Below, one piece after another: positions 1 to 5,328 of a stretch of DNA of 5,517 nt (positions are counted from its first letter, which is position 1; every line of letters begins with the position of its first letter). A program made the position numbers and the translations under genes. The DNA lies in assembly GCA_027296045.1 (NCBI GenBank), contig JAPUJS010000555.1:1-5517 (forward strand), in the 5' to 3' direction. The notes below the pieces were generated by a model. That model saw nothing but the letters and a program-made list of their open reading frames with translations, had not been told where the DNA came from and made no database searches. This DNA is from a bacterium (GTDB taxonomy: Bacteria > Latescibacterota > UBA2968).

Positions 1-60
1 ATAGACCAGGCCTGCAACGAGGAGGACCACGGCTGTGGGGGTTTTCAGACGACGGATCAT
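1..60 (-). CDS. N-terminus of an exported or membrane-anchored protein (partial)
   Basis: Reading leftward from the ATG at 60, the frame gives 20 residues before the window ends. They have the layout of a Sec signal peptide or signal anchor: a positively charged start (MIRRLK) followed by a hydrophobic run (AVVLLVAGLVY). The frame upstream of this ATG stays open to a TAA near 113 but has no other convincing start codon. No clear SD sequence precedes the ATG. Codons end mostly in C, G or T, in keeping with the C-rich coding strand of the other minus-strand genes. The product cannot be identified from this fragment. It probably acts in the envelope or periplasm, an inference from the N-terminus alone. 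Confidence 0.55.
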   Translation of the reverse strand, partial: MIRRLKTPTAVVLLVAGLVY

Positions 61-185
61 TGGGATTGTGGACTTATGTGGAGTAGGAGGGTTGAGGGCC
101 GCAGGATCCTTAAATTAGGTCATCTTTTCGGGTTTGGATGACTAAAGTATAGGGCTTTTGGGGTGGATTCAGTAGTTAAAAACAG

Positions 186-228
186 AAAAGGCATTTATTT
201 GAATCGCGGGTATCCGTGCCTTTTTTTT
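186..228. terminator. Possible two-way hairpin terminator
   Basis: AAAAGGCA (186-193) is complementary to TGCCTTTT (217-224), and an inner CGG/CCG stem (207-209 with 214-216) lies in the 23-base loop. On the plus strand the stem runs into eight T residues (221-228). On the minus strand TGCCTTTT is followed by CTGTTTTT. It could therefore stop transcription both ways, though half of the stem is A-T pairs. No plus-strand gene is visible upstream of it, so on that strand its role is unclear. On the minus strand it lies in the leader of the left-edge gene. Confidence 0.4.
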
Positions 229-241
229 GTTCGTTTATGGG

Positions 242-285
242 AAAAAAAAAGCCTTCGAAGGCTCTCTCCCGGGCCTTCGAAGGCC
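242..285 (-). terminator. Strong intrinsic terminator
   Basis: Read on the minus strand, GCCTTCGAAGGC (285-274) pairs perfectly over 12 bp with a second GCCTTCGAAGGC (262-251), leaving an 11-base loop. Nine T residues follow (250-242). Each arm is itself a palindrome (the right one extends to 14 bp, GGCCTTCGAAGGCC, 272-285), so each could also fold alone into a small hairpin. It is the best terminator in the window. It should stop transcripts coming from the CPBP protease gene and any that start at the promoter at 310-338. Confidence 0.8.
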
Positions 286-303
286 AAACGTTTCAAAATT
301 GCG
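242..303 (-). ncRNA. Candidate small RNA or terminated leader, about 60 nt
   Basis: A start point 6-8 bases past the -10 box at 310-315 would fall near 303. From there only about 18 bases of unpaired, A/T-rich sequence precede the strong terminator stem. The transcript would be about 60 nt: a short single-stranded 5' tail, a 12-bp hairpin and a U tail, a shape common in small regulatory RNAs. There is no open frame of useful length in it. The alternative is that the promoter serves the left-edge gene (start at 60) and this is a leader that usually terminates. It does not match an RNA family I know. Confidence 0.25.
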
Positions 304-309
304 ACCCAT

Positions 310-338
310 AAAATAGAGGCTGGGTTGGGACCTGTCAA
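310..338 (-). promoter_or_regulatory. Sigma-70-type promoter reading leftward
   Basis: On the minus strand there is a perfect -35 box TTGACA (338-333), a 17-base spacer (332-316) and a -10 box TATTTT (315-310), matching TATAAT at four of six positions. Just upstream is a run of seven T residues, which could act as an A/T-rich UP-like element. The nearest gene downstream is the one starting at 60, but two hairpin terminators lie between. Confidence 0.5.
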
Positions 339-471
339 CAAAAAAAGCGAAGCGCCGAGCAGGGTCTCTTTTTATCGGGAGGGAGGTAATAAATAGAGTC
401 ACACCCAGCGGTTCGCTTATTCAAAAGGTACTGAATTTTTCGGGTCGTGTCAAGGTAGTGAGATGAAAATT

Positions 472-1374
472 CTACTCCGGTCTTTTCGGGGGTTGTAAGT
501 CGGGCAGAGGCGCTCGCACCCAGGCCCAATTTTGATGCAGGAAGACAACAAGCCAGGGCACAGAGAAAATCAAGCAGAGGACGCCGATCCAGAGGCTGGA
601 TTGAAACGTTTCGAGGGTGAAAGTTTCTTTCTGAGTTCCGACGGTGAGAAAGAAGATGAGGGTGCCAAACATGGCCACTGCGTTGTTGGTGATGTGGAGC
701 ACAATGGGAATCCAAAGGGTGCGTGACCGGAGATAGGCGATCCCAAATACAAATCCCACCATCGTCAAACCCAGGATACTGATGTGCAAGGCTCCAAAAA
801 TGCATGCGGAGACGACCAGGGCTTTGGGGGTGTTCCACCTCAAGCCCAGGCGGGGCAGAAGGAGGCCCCGAAAAAAGAGTTCTTCGACCAGGGGTGCCAG
901 AACGACGGTGATGACGATCAGGAGGGCATTGTGAAGGCCGGGAAAGGGGCTTCTATCTGAGGTGACGAATTCGATTTGGGGTGTGGATAGTTTTTCGACC
1001 ACGTAATCTGGGATGGCAAAGGAGAGGGGGTAAAAGAGGATCCAGAAGGAGCCGATTGAAAAAGCGATGAGGGGCAGGACAATCGCCAGGGTGGGAAGCC
1101 AGGCATGGTTTGGGGGCACCTCGCCGAGCCAGGTTTGCAGGGATAGGCCTGCACGTTTTGTGTTTTGAAGCATCCAGATGAGCGGTATGAGGTAGGACCA
1201 GAGGGCAAAGAGGATAAAGCCGATGGCATCTTCATAGCGCTCTGGCAACTGTGCGTTTACGAAGATCAAGCACAAGATGAGGACCGGCAAGGTGAGCAGC
1301 ATCCAGAGCAGGAGGTTGCGGAGCCGGAGTTTTTGGAGGGGGTGGTCGTTACCTGAACTTTCTTCCATTCCCAT
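472..1374 (-). CDS. CPBP (CAAX/Abi type) intramembrane metalloprotease
   Basis: A polytopic membrane protein of about 300 residues with the motifs of the CPBP/Abi family, to which CAAX prenyl protease Rce1 belongs. Numbering from the ATG at 1374, EELFFRG is at 164-170 (paired glutamates and arginine), FGALH at 193-197 and HITNN at 227-231. These supply the family's catalytic Glu and His residues inside the membrane. About seven or eight hydrophobic segments are visible (near 20-40, 48-68, 92-118, 147-165, 184-215, 220-246, 260-280). The C-terminus is short and proline-rich. Bacterial members often process peptides or act in bacteriocin immunity, but the substrate is unknown here. The start is uncertain: a TTG at 1404 extends the frame by ten residues, another ATG lies at 1368, and none has a good SD. 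The gene stands alone, with the strong terminator at 242-285 downstream. Confidence 0.88.
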   Translation of the reverse strand: MGMEESSGNDHPLQKLRLRNLLLWMLLTLPVLILCLIFVNAQLPERYEDAIGFILFALWSYLIPLIWMLQNTKRAGLSLQTWLGEVPPNHAWLPTLAIVLPLIAFSIGSFWILFYPLSFAIPDYVVEKLSTPQIEFVTSDRSPFPGLHNALLIVITVVLAPLVEELFFRGLLLPRLGLRWNTPKALVVSACIFGALHISILGLTMVGFVFGIAYLRSRTLWIPIVLHITNNAVAMFGTLIFFLTVGTQKETFTLETFQSSLWIGVLCLIFSVPWLVVFLHQNWAWVRAPLPDLQPPKRPE

Positions 1375-1670
1375 TTGCTGTGGCTTTTGAATTTTGACTT
1401 GCAAAGATGCAGAGGACGAGAAGGGTATAGATCCTTGGTCCCGCGTTGCTTCTCCCGACCGTGTTGGCGATTCTTTTTCGATAAGATAGGGCCAAAAAAT
1501 CGCGCTGGATAGAAAAAAATAGCCTGAAGATGGCTTTCGGAGTTGATTTTATGGTTGAATGTGATAATTTAACACAACCATTGGAAAATACGCCAGGATA
1601 AGAAGGCTGCATCGCAGGCCTGGGACGTGTTGGGGTCTTTTGGAAACGCATTCTAAAAAGGAATCATTAC
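1375..1670. other. Divergent intergenic region between protease and yggT
   Basis: About 300 bases separate two divergently read genes, so promoters for both should lie here. The plus-strand candidate is listed separately. For the protease, a minus-strand TATACC (1429-1424) is a possible -10 box but lacks a convincing -35. An AGCC/GGCT stem (1521-1535), followed on the minus strand by a T-rich run, is too short to call a terminator. I see no small gene with a good start signal, and G and C are balanced here (14 G, 13 C in 1561-1620). Confidence 0.4.
1541..1568 (+). promoter_or_regulatory. Possible extended -10 promoter for the yggT operon
   Basis: The plus strand has TGTGATAAT (1560-1568), an extended -10 element (TGn followed by GATAAT, five of six matches to TATAAT). 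A TTGATT (1543-1548) lies upstream, but only 14 bases away, too close for an ideal -35. Extended -10 promoters often tolerate a poor -35. The site is about 100 bases before the yggT start, and no better candidate is seen closer. Confidence 0.35.
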
Positions 1671-1892
1671 ATGCTCAAATTGGTGCTGAATCTGTATGGA
1701 TATATCATTATCGCACGGGCGCTGATTACCTGGTTAAATCCCAGCCCATTTAACCCTATTGTGCAGGTTATTTGTAAGATTACCGATCCGGTGTTGGAAC
1801 CGGTTCGACGGGTGTTGCCGTCTTTTGGCGGGCTAGACTTTTCGCCGATGGTTGTTTTGGCACTCATCTGGATGTTGAACGCGATGTTGTAA
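1671..1892 (+). CDS. yggT: YggT family small membrane protein
   Basis: A 73-residue membrane protein matching the YggT (CcmB-like/YlmG) family in length for the single-repeat form. An N-terminal hydrophobic helix (about 5-21) leads to the conserved stretch with NPIV, then TDPVLEPVRRVLP (about 38-50), then GGLDFSP (53-59), and a second hydrophobic helix (about 60-73). The TDP-x-L-x-P-x-RR-x-LP and GG-x-D-x-SP signatures are diagnostic. Family members are linked to osmotic-stress tolerance in E. coli and to cell division or thylakoid organisation in YlmG proteins; the exact role is unsettled. The start is supported by AAAAGGA about nine bases before the ATG. The stop lies 11 bases before the next gene, so the two are likely co-transcribed. 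Confidence 0.88.
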   Translation: MLKLVLNLYGYIIIARALITWLNPSPFNPIVQVICKITDPVLEPVRRVLPSFGGLDFSPMVVLALIWMLNAML

Positions 1893-1903
1893 TAGGAGGC
1901 GAT

Positions 1904-2668
1904 ATGGGATCTGTGGTTGCCTGTAATTTGAACAGTTATCTTCAGTATCAAGAAACGGCCTATGAACATCTGGCACAGATCGGGCTGACTTATGTGGAAA
2001 TTCATTGTCCGGAGCCTTCAGATGTAGGTTCGGTTCAGAAGGCACTGGCAGAATATGGGTTGCAGGCCAGCAGCTTGATTGTTCCGTGTCAGATGGATGC
2101 GGATGACGTGGTGCTGCGGTTTTCTAAGGCGCTGGACGTGGTGACGGAGATGGGGGTTTCTTATGTGTTCACCAGTGCAAAAACTGGGGAGATTGATCCA
2201 GAATATGTGTATGGTCGGTTGCAAAATATTGGCGATGCAGCGGCCGAACGGGGGATTGTGGTGGTGCTGGAGACGCACCCGGACCTGGTGACCAATGGGG
2301 ATGTGGCACGGGAGACAATGGCGGGTGTAGCCCATCCCAATGTGCAGATCAATTTTGATACGGCCAACTTGTATTATTATAACCGGAATATCACGGCGAC
2401 TGGAGAATTGGCCAAGGTGATTGATCATGTGGCATCGGTGCATTTGAAGGATACGGACGGTGGATTTGAGTCGTGGCATTTTCCAGCTTTAGGCGAGGGT
2501 GTGGTGGATTTTCCAGAGATTTTTAGCATGTTGTTTGAACGGGGGTTTGACGGACCGTTTACGCTGGAGTTGGAGGGGATTCAGGGAGAAACAATCGATC
2601 GGCAAGGGGTGGAAAAGCGGATTGAAGACTCGCTGGCTTATTTAAAAACATGTGGTATGATGGATTGA
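1904..2668 (+). CDS. Sugar phosphate isomerase/epimerase (xylose isomerase-like TIM barrel)
   Basis: A 254-residue protein of the AP_endonuc_2/xylose isomerase-like TIM-barrel family, close to the usual length of 250-280. Alternating strands and helices are visible, with metal-site residues at barrel-strand ends: Glu123 in VVLETHPD, Asp152 in INFDTANL, His180 in SVHLKDTD and Glu222 or Glu224 in TLELEG. The segment WHFPALGEG (191-199) is the typical loop before the last strands. Such enzymes isomerise or epimerise ketoses, inosose or tagatose/psicose-type sugars using a divalent metal; the substrate cannot be assigned. A perfect AGGAGG (1894-1899) sits four bases before the ATG. The gene follows yggT by 11 bases and precedes a ROK kinase, suggesting a sugar-utilisation role in the cytoplasm. 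DNA-repair endonuclease IV is unlikely, given the length and the lack of its motifs. Confidence 0.87.
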   Translation: MGSVVACNLNSYLQYQETAYEHLAQIGLTYVEIHCPEPSDVGSVQKALAEYGLQASSLIVPCQMDADDVVLRFSKALDVVTEMGVSYVFTSAKTGEIDPEYVYGRLQNIGDAAAERGIVVVLETHPDLVTNGDVARETMAGVAHPNVQINFDTANLYYYNRNITATGELAKVIDHVASVHLKDTDGGFESWHFPALGEGVVDFPEIFSMLFERGFDGPFTLELEGIQGETIDRQGVEKRIEDSLAYLKTCGMMD

Positions 2669-2673
2669 AGACC

Positions 2674-2702
2674 AGGCGGTCGCTCGAAGCGGCCGCCTTT
2701 TT
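2674..2702 (+). terminator. Intrinsic terminator between isomerase and ROK kinase
   Basis: GGCGGTCGCT (2675-2684) pairs with AGCGGCCGCC (2688-2697) over 10 bp with a single G-U wobble and a three-base CGA loop. Five T residues (2698-2702) follow; A2674 can pair with T2698. It begins six bases after the isomerase stop codon. The T run is short, so read-through is plausible. The ROK start codon lies 14 bases after the T run. Confidence 0.75.
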
Positions 2703-2716
2703 GGATGGGGTGTGAC

Positions 2717-3655
2717 ATGATTCTGGCAATTGATATTGGTGGAAGCCAGTTTGGAATGGCTCTGGTGGATGGAAGGGGGAAGGTGGTGAAGCAGGTGATC
2801 CGACGGGCGACTCGGTTTGGACATGCCGATGAAGTGGTGGCAGGAATGGTGGTTGAAGGGCGACGGTTGATTGAAGGGGCCCGGGTGAAGGCGTGCGGGA
2901 TCGGTTTTGGAGGGCCGGTAGATTTTGAAGCGCAGCGGATTGTGAATTCGACCCATGTGCCGGGGTGGGACGATTTGGCATTGCCGGCTGTTCTGGAAGA
3001 CGCATTGGGGATACCGACGGTGATGGATAATGATGCCAATGTGGGGGCGTTTGGAGAATTTACGTATGGGGCAGGTCAAGGCAGTCGAAATCTGCTATAC
3101 TACACGGTGAGCACGGGGATCGGTGGGGGTGTTGTGATTGAAGGTGCGATCTATCGGGGGTCGGACGGGTTTGCCGGTGAGCTGGGGCATGTGCCGATTC
3201 TGGTGGATGGACCGGATTGTGAATGTGGGAACCGGGGATGTTTGGAGGCACTGTGTTCGGGCACGGCAATCGGGCGGCGGGGGTCAGAAGCGGTGCAAAA
3301 GCACCCCCGATTGGGAAAGCGATTGAGAAAGATGGGCGTTGTGACGGCAAAGGGGGTATTCGATGCGGCTCGGGCAGGCGACCGGCTTGCATTGCGGGTG
3401 GTTGACGAGACGTGTGTCTATCTGGGGATGGGGATGGCAGGTGCGATGAATGCGTTTGCACCGGATATCATGGTGGTGGGTGGGGGCGTATCCAAGGCCG
3501 GGCGGGTGTTGTTTGATCCGTTGCGGGAGCAGGTGAAGCGGTTTTTGATGCCGGTACATCGGCCCCATGTCAAGGTGGTCCCGGCCCGGTTGAAGGGGCG
3601 GTCGGTGTTGATGGGGGCGGTTGCGCTGGCGAGGGAATTCATTACTCGGGTTTGA
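2717..3655 (+). CDS. ROK family sugar kinase (glucokinase-like)
   Basis: A 312-residue ROK protein without the N-terminal helix-turn-helix of ROK repressors, so an ATP-dependent sugar or aminosugar kinase is expected. In order: the phosphate-binding loop DIGGSQ (5-10... D6 to Q11 region), GIGFGGPVD (61-69), the catalytic segment DNDANVGAFGE (104-114, base Asp106), the ATP loop STGIGGG (132-138), GELGH (154-158), and the zinc signature CECGNRGCLEA (168-178). His158, Cys168, Cys170 and Cys175 are the expected zinc ligands. VVGGGVS (253-259) closes the second domain. An upstream in-frame ATG at 2705 adds four residues but has no SD; the ATG at 2717 has GGGG five bases before it and gives the usual MILAIDIGG start. 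The substrate could be glucose, another hexose, or a product of the neighbouring isomerase. Its last 14 bases overlap the convergent methyltransferase gene. Confidence 0.92.
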   Translation: MILAIDIGGSQFGMALVDGRGKVVKQVIRRATRFGHADEVVAGMVVEGRRLIEGARVKACGIGFGGPVDFEAQRIVNSTHVPGWDDLALPAVLEDALGIPTVMDNDANVGAFGEFTYGAGQGSRNLLYYTVSTGIGGGVVIEGAIYRGSDGFAGELGHVPILVDGPDCECGNRGCLEALCSGTAIGRRGSEAVQKHPRLGKRLRKMGVVTAKGVFDAARAGDRLALRVVDETCVYLGMGMAGAMNAFAPDIMVVGGGVSKAGRVLFDPLREQVKRFLMPVHRPHVKVVPARLKGRSVLMGAVALAREFITRV

Positions 3656-4298
3656 GGGCGATCAGGATTTCGGATGGGATTCCGTAGGGGGCTATTTTGC
3701 AGGCATATTCGATTCGCCATTGGGGCTTGAAGAGATAGGTGTGTAATTCTAAGGGGCGACACCCACCGACCCATTGTGGACGAAGGGTGTGGATGATATT
3801 CCAGGCCCTGGAAACGATTTTGGAGGAAAGCGAAAAGCCGTTTGTCAGGCCCACCAGGCCGAGGAGACCACCTGGTTGCAGGAGGCGTTGCGCTTCCCGT
3901 AGCAGAGTGTAGATGTCCTGGTCCGAGAGCAGGTCGAGGACATAATTAGAGATGAATCGATCACAGGATTCGGAGGGGAGAGAGAGGTGCAGAGTGCCGT
4001 TTGTTTGGAGGACGCTAACGCGGGTGTCGAAGGGTTTGAGTCGATCCTGGGTCAGTTTGACCATGGTGGTGCTTTGATCCACGGCCAGATAGGTCGCCTG
4101 ATCAGACAGATGATGGGTCAGGAGGGTATGGGCAAATCGGCCGGTGCCGCAGCCAAACTCGATCGTCGATTGGGCGTTTGAGAATCGGCCATGGGCGATC
4201 AGGTCGCTGGTTGCAGGGTCTTGGTAGAAATGCTGGTTGTCCTCCCCGAATCGGTCGTAGTGGTCGCGGGCCTGGTTTCGTGTGAGCGTTCGAGACAT
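3642..4298 (-). CDS. Class I SAM-dependent methyltransferase
   Basis: A 218-residue Rossmann-fold methyltransferase. From the ATG at 4298: motif I TIEFGCGTGRF (45-55) for SAM binding, acidic motif II AVDQS (72-76, Asp74 for the ribose), FISNYVLDLLSD (115-126) in the place of motif post-I/IV, and LLQPGGLLGLVG (139-150), the usual strand-5 region. The N-terminal RNQARDHYDRFG resembles the start of UbiE/BioC-like methyltransferases, but the C-terminal third is not recognisable, so the substrate is open. The frame is open up to 4373, but those extra residues would be the neighbouring small gene read out of frame. The start at 4298 lies four bases after that gene's TAA and has no SD, which suggests coupled translation. 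It is the last gene of a three-gene minus-strand unit. Confidence 0.85.
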   Translation of the reverse strand: MSRTLTRNQARDHYDRFGEDNQHFYQDPATSDLIAHGRFSNAQSTIEFGCGTGRFAHTLLTHHLSDQATYLAVDQSTTMVKLTQDRLKPFDTRVSVLQTNGTLHLSLPSESCDRFISNYVLDLLSDQDIYTLLREAQRLLQPGGLLGLVGLTNGFSLSSKIVSRAWNIIHTLRPQWVGGCRPLELHTYLFKPQWRIEYACKIAPYGIPSEILIALKPE

Positions 4299-4302
4299 GG
4301 GA

Positions 4303-4494
4303 TTAAAAGGACGGAAGCAGAAGACCGCTGAAGAAGCTGCCCAGAAGGCCGAACATGAGGGCGGCGATACCAAACAGGATGATCAGGGCCGGGATGGACG
4401 CGATGGACCACTTGACCATGAAGACGACCATGGACCAGAAGGGCATGTGGATGTTTACGACGGTGACTCGCTGGGTGTCTTCGTCAAAGATCAT
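4303..4494 (-). CDS. Small hydrophobic membrane protein of unknown function
   Basis: A 63-residue protein I do not recognise. A short acidic N-terminus (MIFDEDTQR) is followed by a near-continuous hydrophobic stretch from about residue 17 to 60, with Lys28 as its only charge and Pro35 as a likely bend. One long or two short membrane helices are possible. The gene is well supported: GGAGG lies six bases before the ATG, its start overlaps the stop of the peptidase C26 gene as ATGA (4494-4491), and its stop is four bases before the methyltransferase start. Such tight packing implies one operon with coupled translation and perhaps a product that works at the membrane with its neighbours. No function is assigned. 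Confidence 0.7.
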   Translation of the reverse strand: MIFDEDTQRVTVVNIHMPFWSMVVFMVKWSIASIPALIILFGIAALMFGLLGSFFSGLLLPSF

Positions 4495-5207
4495 GGGATG
4501 CCTCCGGTTTTTGCCCGTTTTACAAGGTGTGTGAAGATACGATCCCAGATGGTGCCGGGGAGTTTTTCGGGGTGAAACTGGACGGCCAGGATGCGGCCGT
4601 CTTCGGTTTCGAGGCCTTCGATGATGTTGTCGGGGCTGCGGGCGTTGACTTTCAAGCCTTTTCCGGGGGTTTTGACGGCCTGGATGTGAAAGCTGTTGGT
4701 TTCAGGGGGCTGGTCCGGGTGATTGAGCAGGCGGTTGAGGTGGGTGTTGGGTTCGACGGTGACGGGGTGGTGAATAGCATTACCATTGGTGCGCTTGGGC
4801 GAGTGGGGTTGGGTCTGGAGTTGTGCCTGCGCGTCTGCATAGAGGGTGCCGCCGAAACGGGCGTTGATGAACTGCATGCCGTAGCAAATGCCGAGGATCG
4901 GGAGCTGTTTTTCCCGGGCGATCTCAAAGGACAGGAGATCGGATTGATGGCGCTGGTGCTCGACAGGAGGTAGATCTTTGGGCAGGGTGCCGATCAGGCC
5001 GTCGGTGATGCCGGGGCCGCCGGTGATGATGAGACCGTCGAGGTGGTTTAAAATGGGGGTGAGTGTGGATGGGGAATCGGTGATGGGCAGAATGAGAGGG
5101 ATGCCACCTGCCCGCTCCACGGCCTGGACGTAGTTGTGGTTGAGGGTTTGTCTGGGCGGATTGCTTTTTTCGTCCAGGCTTGTAGTGATGCCGATGATGG
5201 GCGTCAT
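4491..5207 (-). CDS. Gamma-glutamyl-gamma-aminobutyrate hydrolase family protein (peptidase C26)
   Basis: A 238-residue class I glutamine amidotransferase-like hydrolase, the usual length for PuuD-like proteins. It begins with PIIGITTS (3-10), typical of the family. The oxyanion-side loop is LIITGGPGI (59-67), the nucleophile elbow GICYGMQFIN (106-115) carries Cys108, and VQFHPEK (209-215) supplies His212 and Glu214. NSFHIQAVKTPGKGL (171-185) matches the conserved NSxHHQAVxxxGxGL segment, with Ile175 in place of the second His. The expected reaction is cleavage of a gamma-glutamyl amide bond, for example gamma-glutamyl-GABA in putrescine breakdown; no other putrescine gene is in view, so the substrate is open. 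The start is supported by AAGGA (5218-5214) six bases upstream. It heads the unit with the small membrane protein and the methyltransferase. Confidence 0.9.
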   Translation of the reverse strand: MTPIIGITTSLDEKSNPPRQTLNHNYVQAVERAGGIPLILPITDSPSTLTPILNHLDGLIITGGPGITDGLIGTLPKDLPPVEHQRHQSDLLSFEIAREKQLPILGICYGMQFINARFGGTLYADAQAQLQTQPHSPKRTNGNAIHHPVTVEPNTHLNRLLNHPDQPPETNSFHIQAVKTPGKGLKVNARSPDNIIEGLETEDGRILAVQFHPEKLPGTIWDRIFTHLVKRAKTGGIP

Positions 5208-5328
5208 CCTTATTCCTTATTCTTCAGGGAAGGTATTTCCCGAGAGGTGGCTTAAAGCCAGTGTAACGATGGTTGTCCATACCAGCTTTAAATTCGCCTC
5301 TGGCCAAAGCTACTTCCAATTTCGAATG
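5208..5328 (-). other. Spacer between antitoxin and C26 gene with possible gene remnant
   Basis: Two minus-strand frames stay open here. The antitoxin frame continues 34 codons past its TAA, to a TGA at 5226-5224. A second frame, from an ATG overlapping the antitoxin end (5339) to a TAA at 5219-5217, has 40 codons with a single TAG at codon 10 and a hydrophobic middle. Neither resembles a family I know. No promoter for the C26 gene stands out. A GAATAAG direct repeat next to the C26 start supplies its SD. Confidence 0.25.

Larger units (their letters stand above)
61..471. other. Gene-free stretch with promoter, hairpins and terminators
   Basis: I see no credible protein gene in these 411 bases; the open frames lack family resemblance and start signals. 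The stretch holds signals that mainly read leftward: a promoter (310-338), a strong terminator (242-285), a weaker two-way hairpin (186-228), and a 6-bp stem GTCATC/GATGAC (119-124 with 137-142, 12-base loop). A TATACT hexamer on the minus strand (147-152) could be a -10 box for the edge gene, but it has no good -35. The part from 339 to 471 is probably the 3' untranslated region of the CPBP protease gene. Confidence 0.5.

Noticed and set aside
339..372. Second terminator on the minus strand (AAAAAG pairing with CTTTTT, then a T run)
   Set aside because: Only A-T pairs close a 15-base region with no good inner stem; the T run is more likely part of the promoter's upstream element.
163..396. 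Plus-strand open frame of 77 codons across the hairpin region
   Set aside because: It runs through both terminators and the minus-strand promoter, its low-complexity basic protein resembles nothing, and it has no SD.
335..838. Minus-strand open frame of 167 codons overlapping the protease gene
   Set aside because: It is an out-of-frame reading of the CPBP protease, which has clear motifs; the His/Pro/Ser-rich product has no family features.
1521..1535. AGCC/GGCT hairpin with a T-rich run on the minus strand
   Set aside because: The stem is only 4 bp and no minus-strand gene lies upstream to be terminated.
1349..1651. Minus-strand frame of 100 codons spanning the protease/yggT gap
   Set aside because: It overlaps the protease N-terminus in another frame and crosses the likely yggT promoter; no start signal and no recognisable domain.
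2717..3655. ROK protein as a transcriptional repressor
   Set aside because: ROK repressors carry an N-terminal helix-turn-helix of about 70 residues; this protein starts directly with the kinase phosphate loop.
4299..4373. Longer N-terminus for the methyltransferase starting at 4373
   Set aside because: The added 25 residues come from the small membrane gene read out of frame; the family-like sequence begins just after the ATG at 4298.
4527..4973. Plus-strand open frame of 148 codons opposite the C26 gene
   Set aside because: It is antisense to a gene with intact catalytic motifs. Its Gly/Val/Asp-rich look follows from the strong G bias of that strand.
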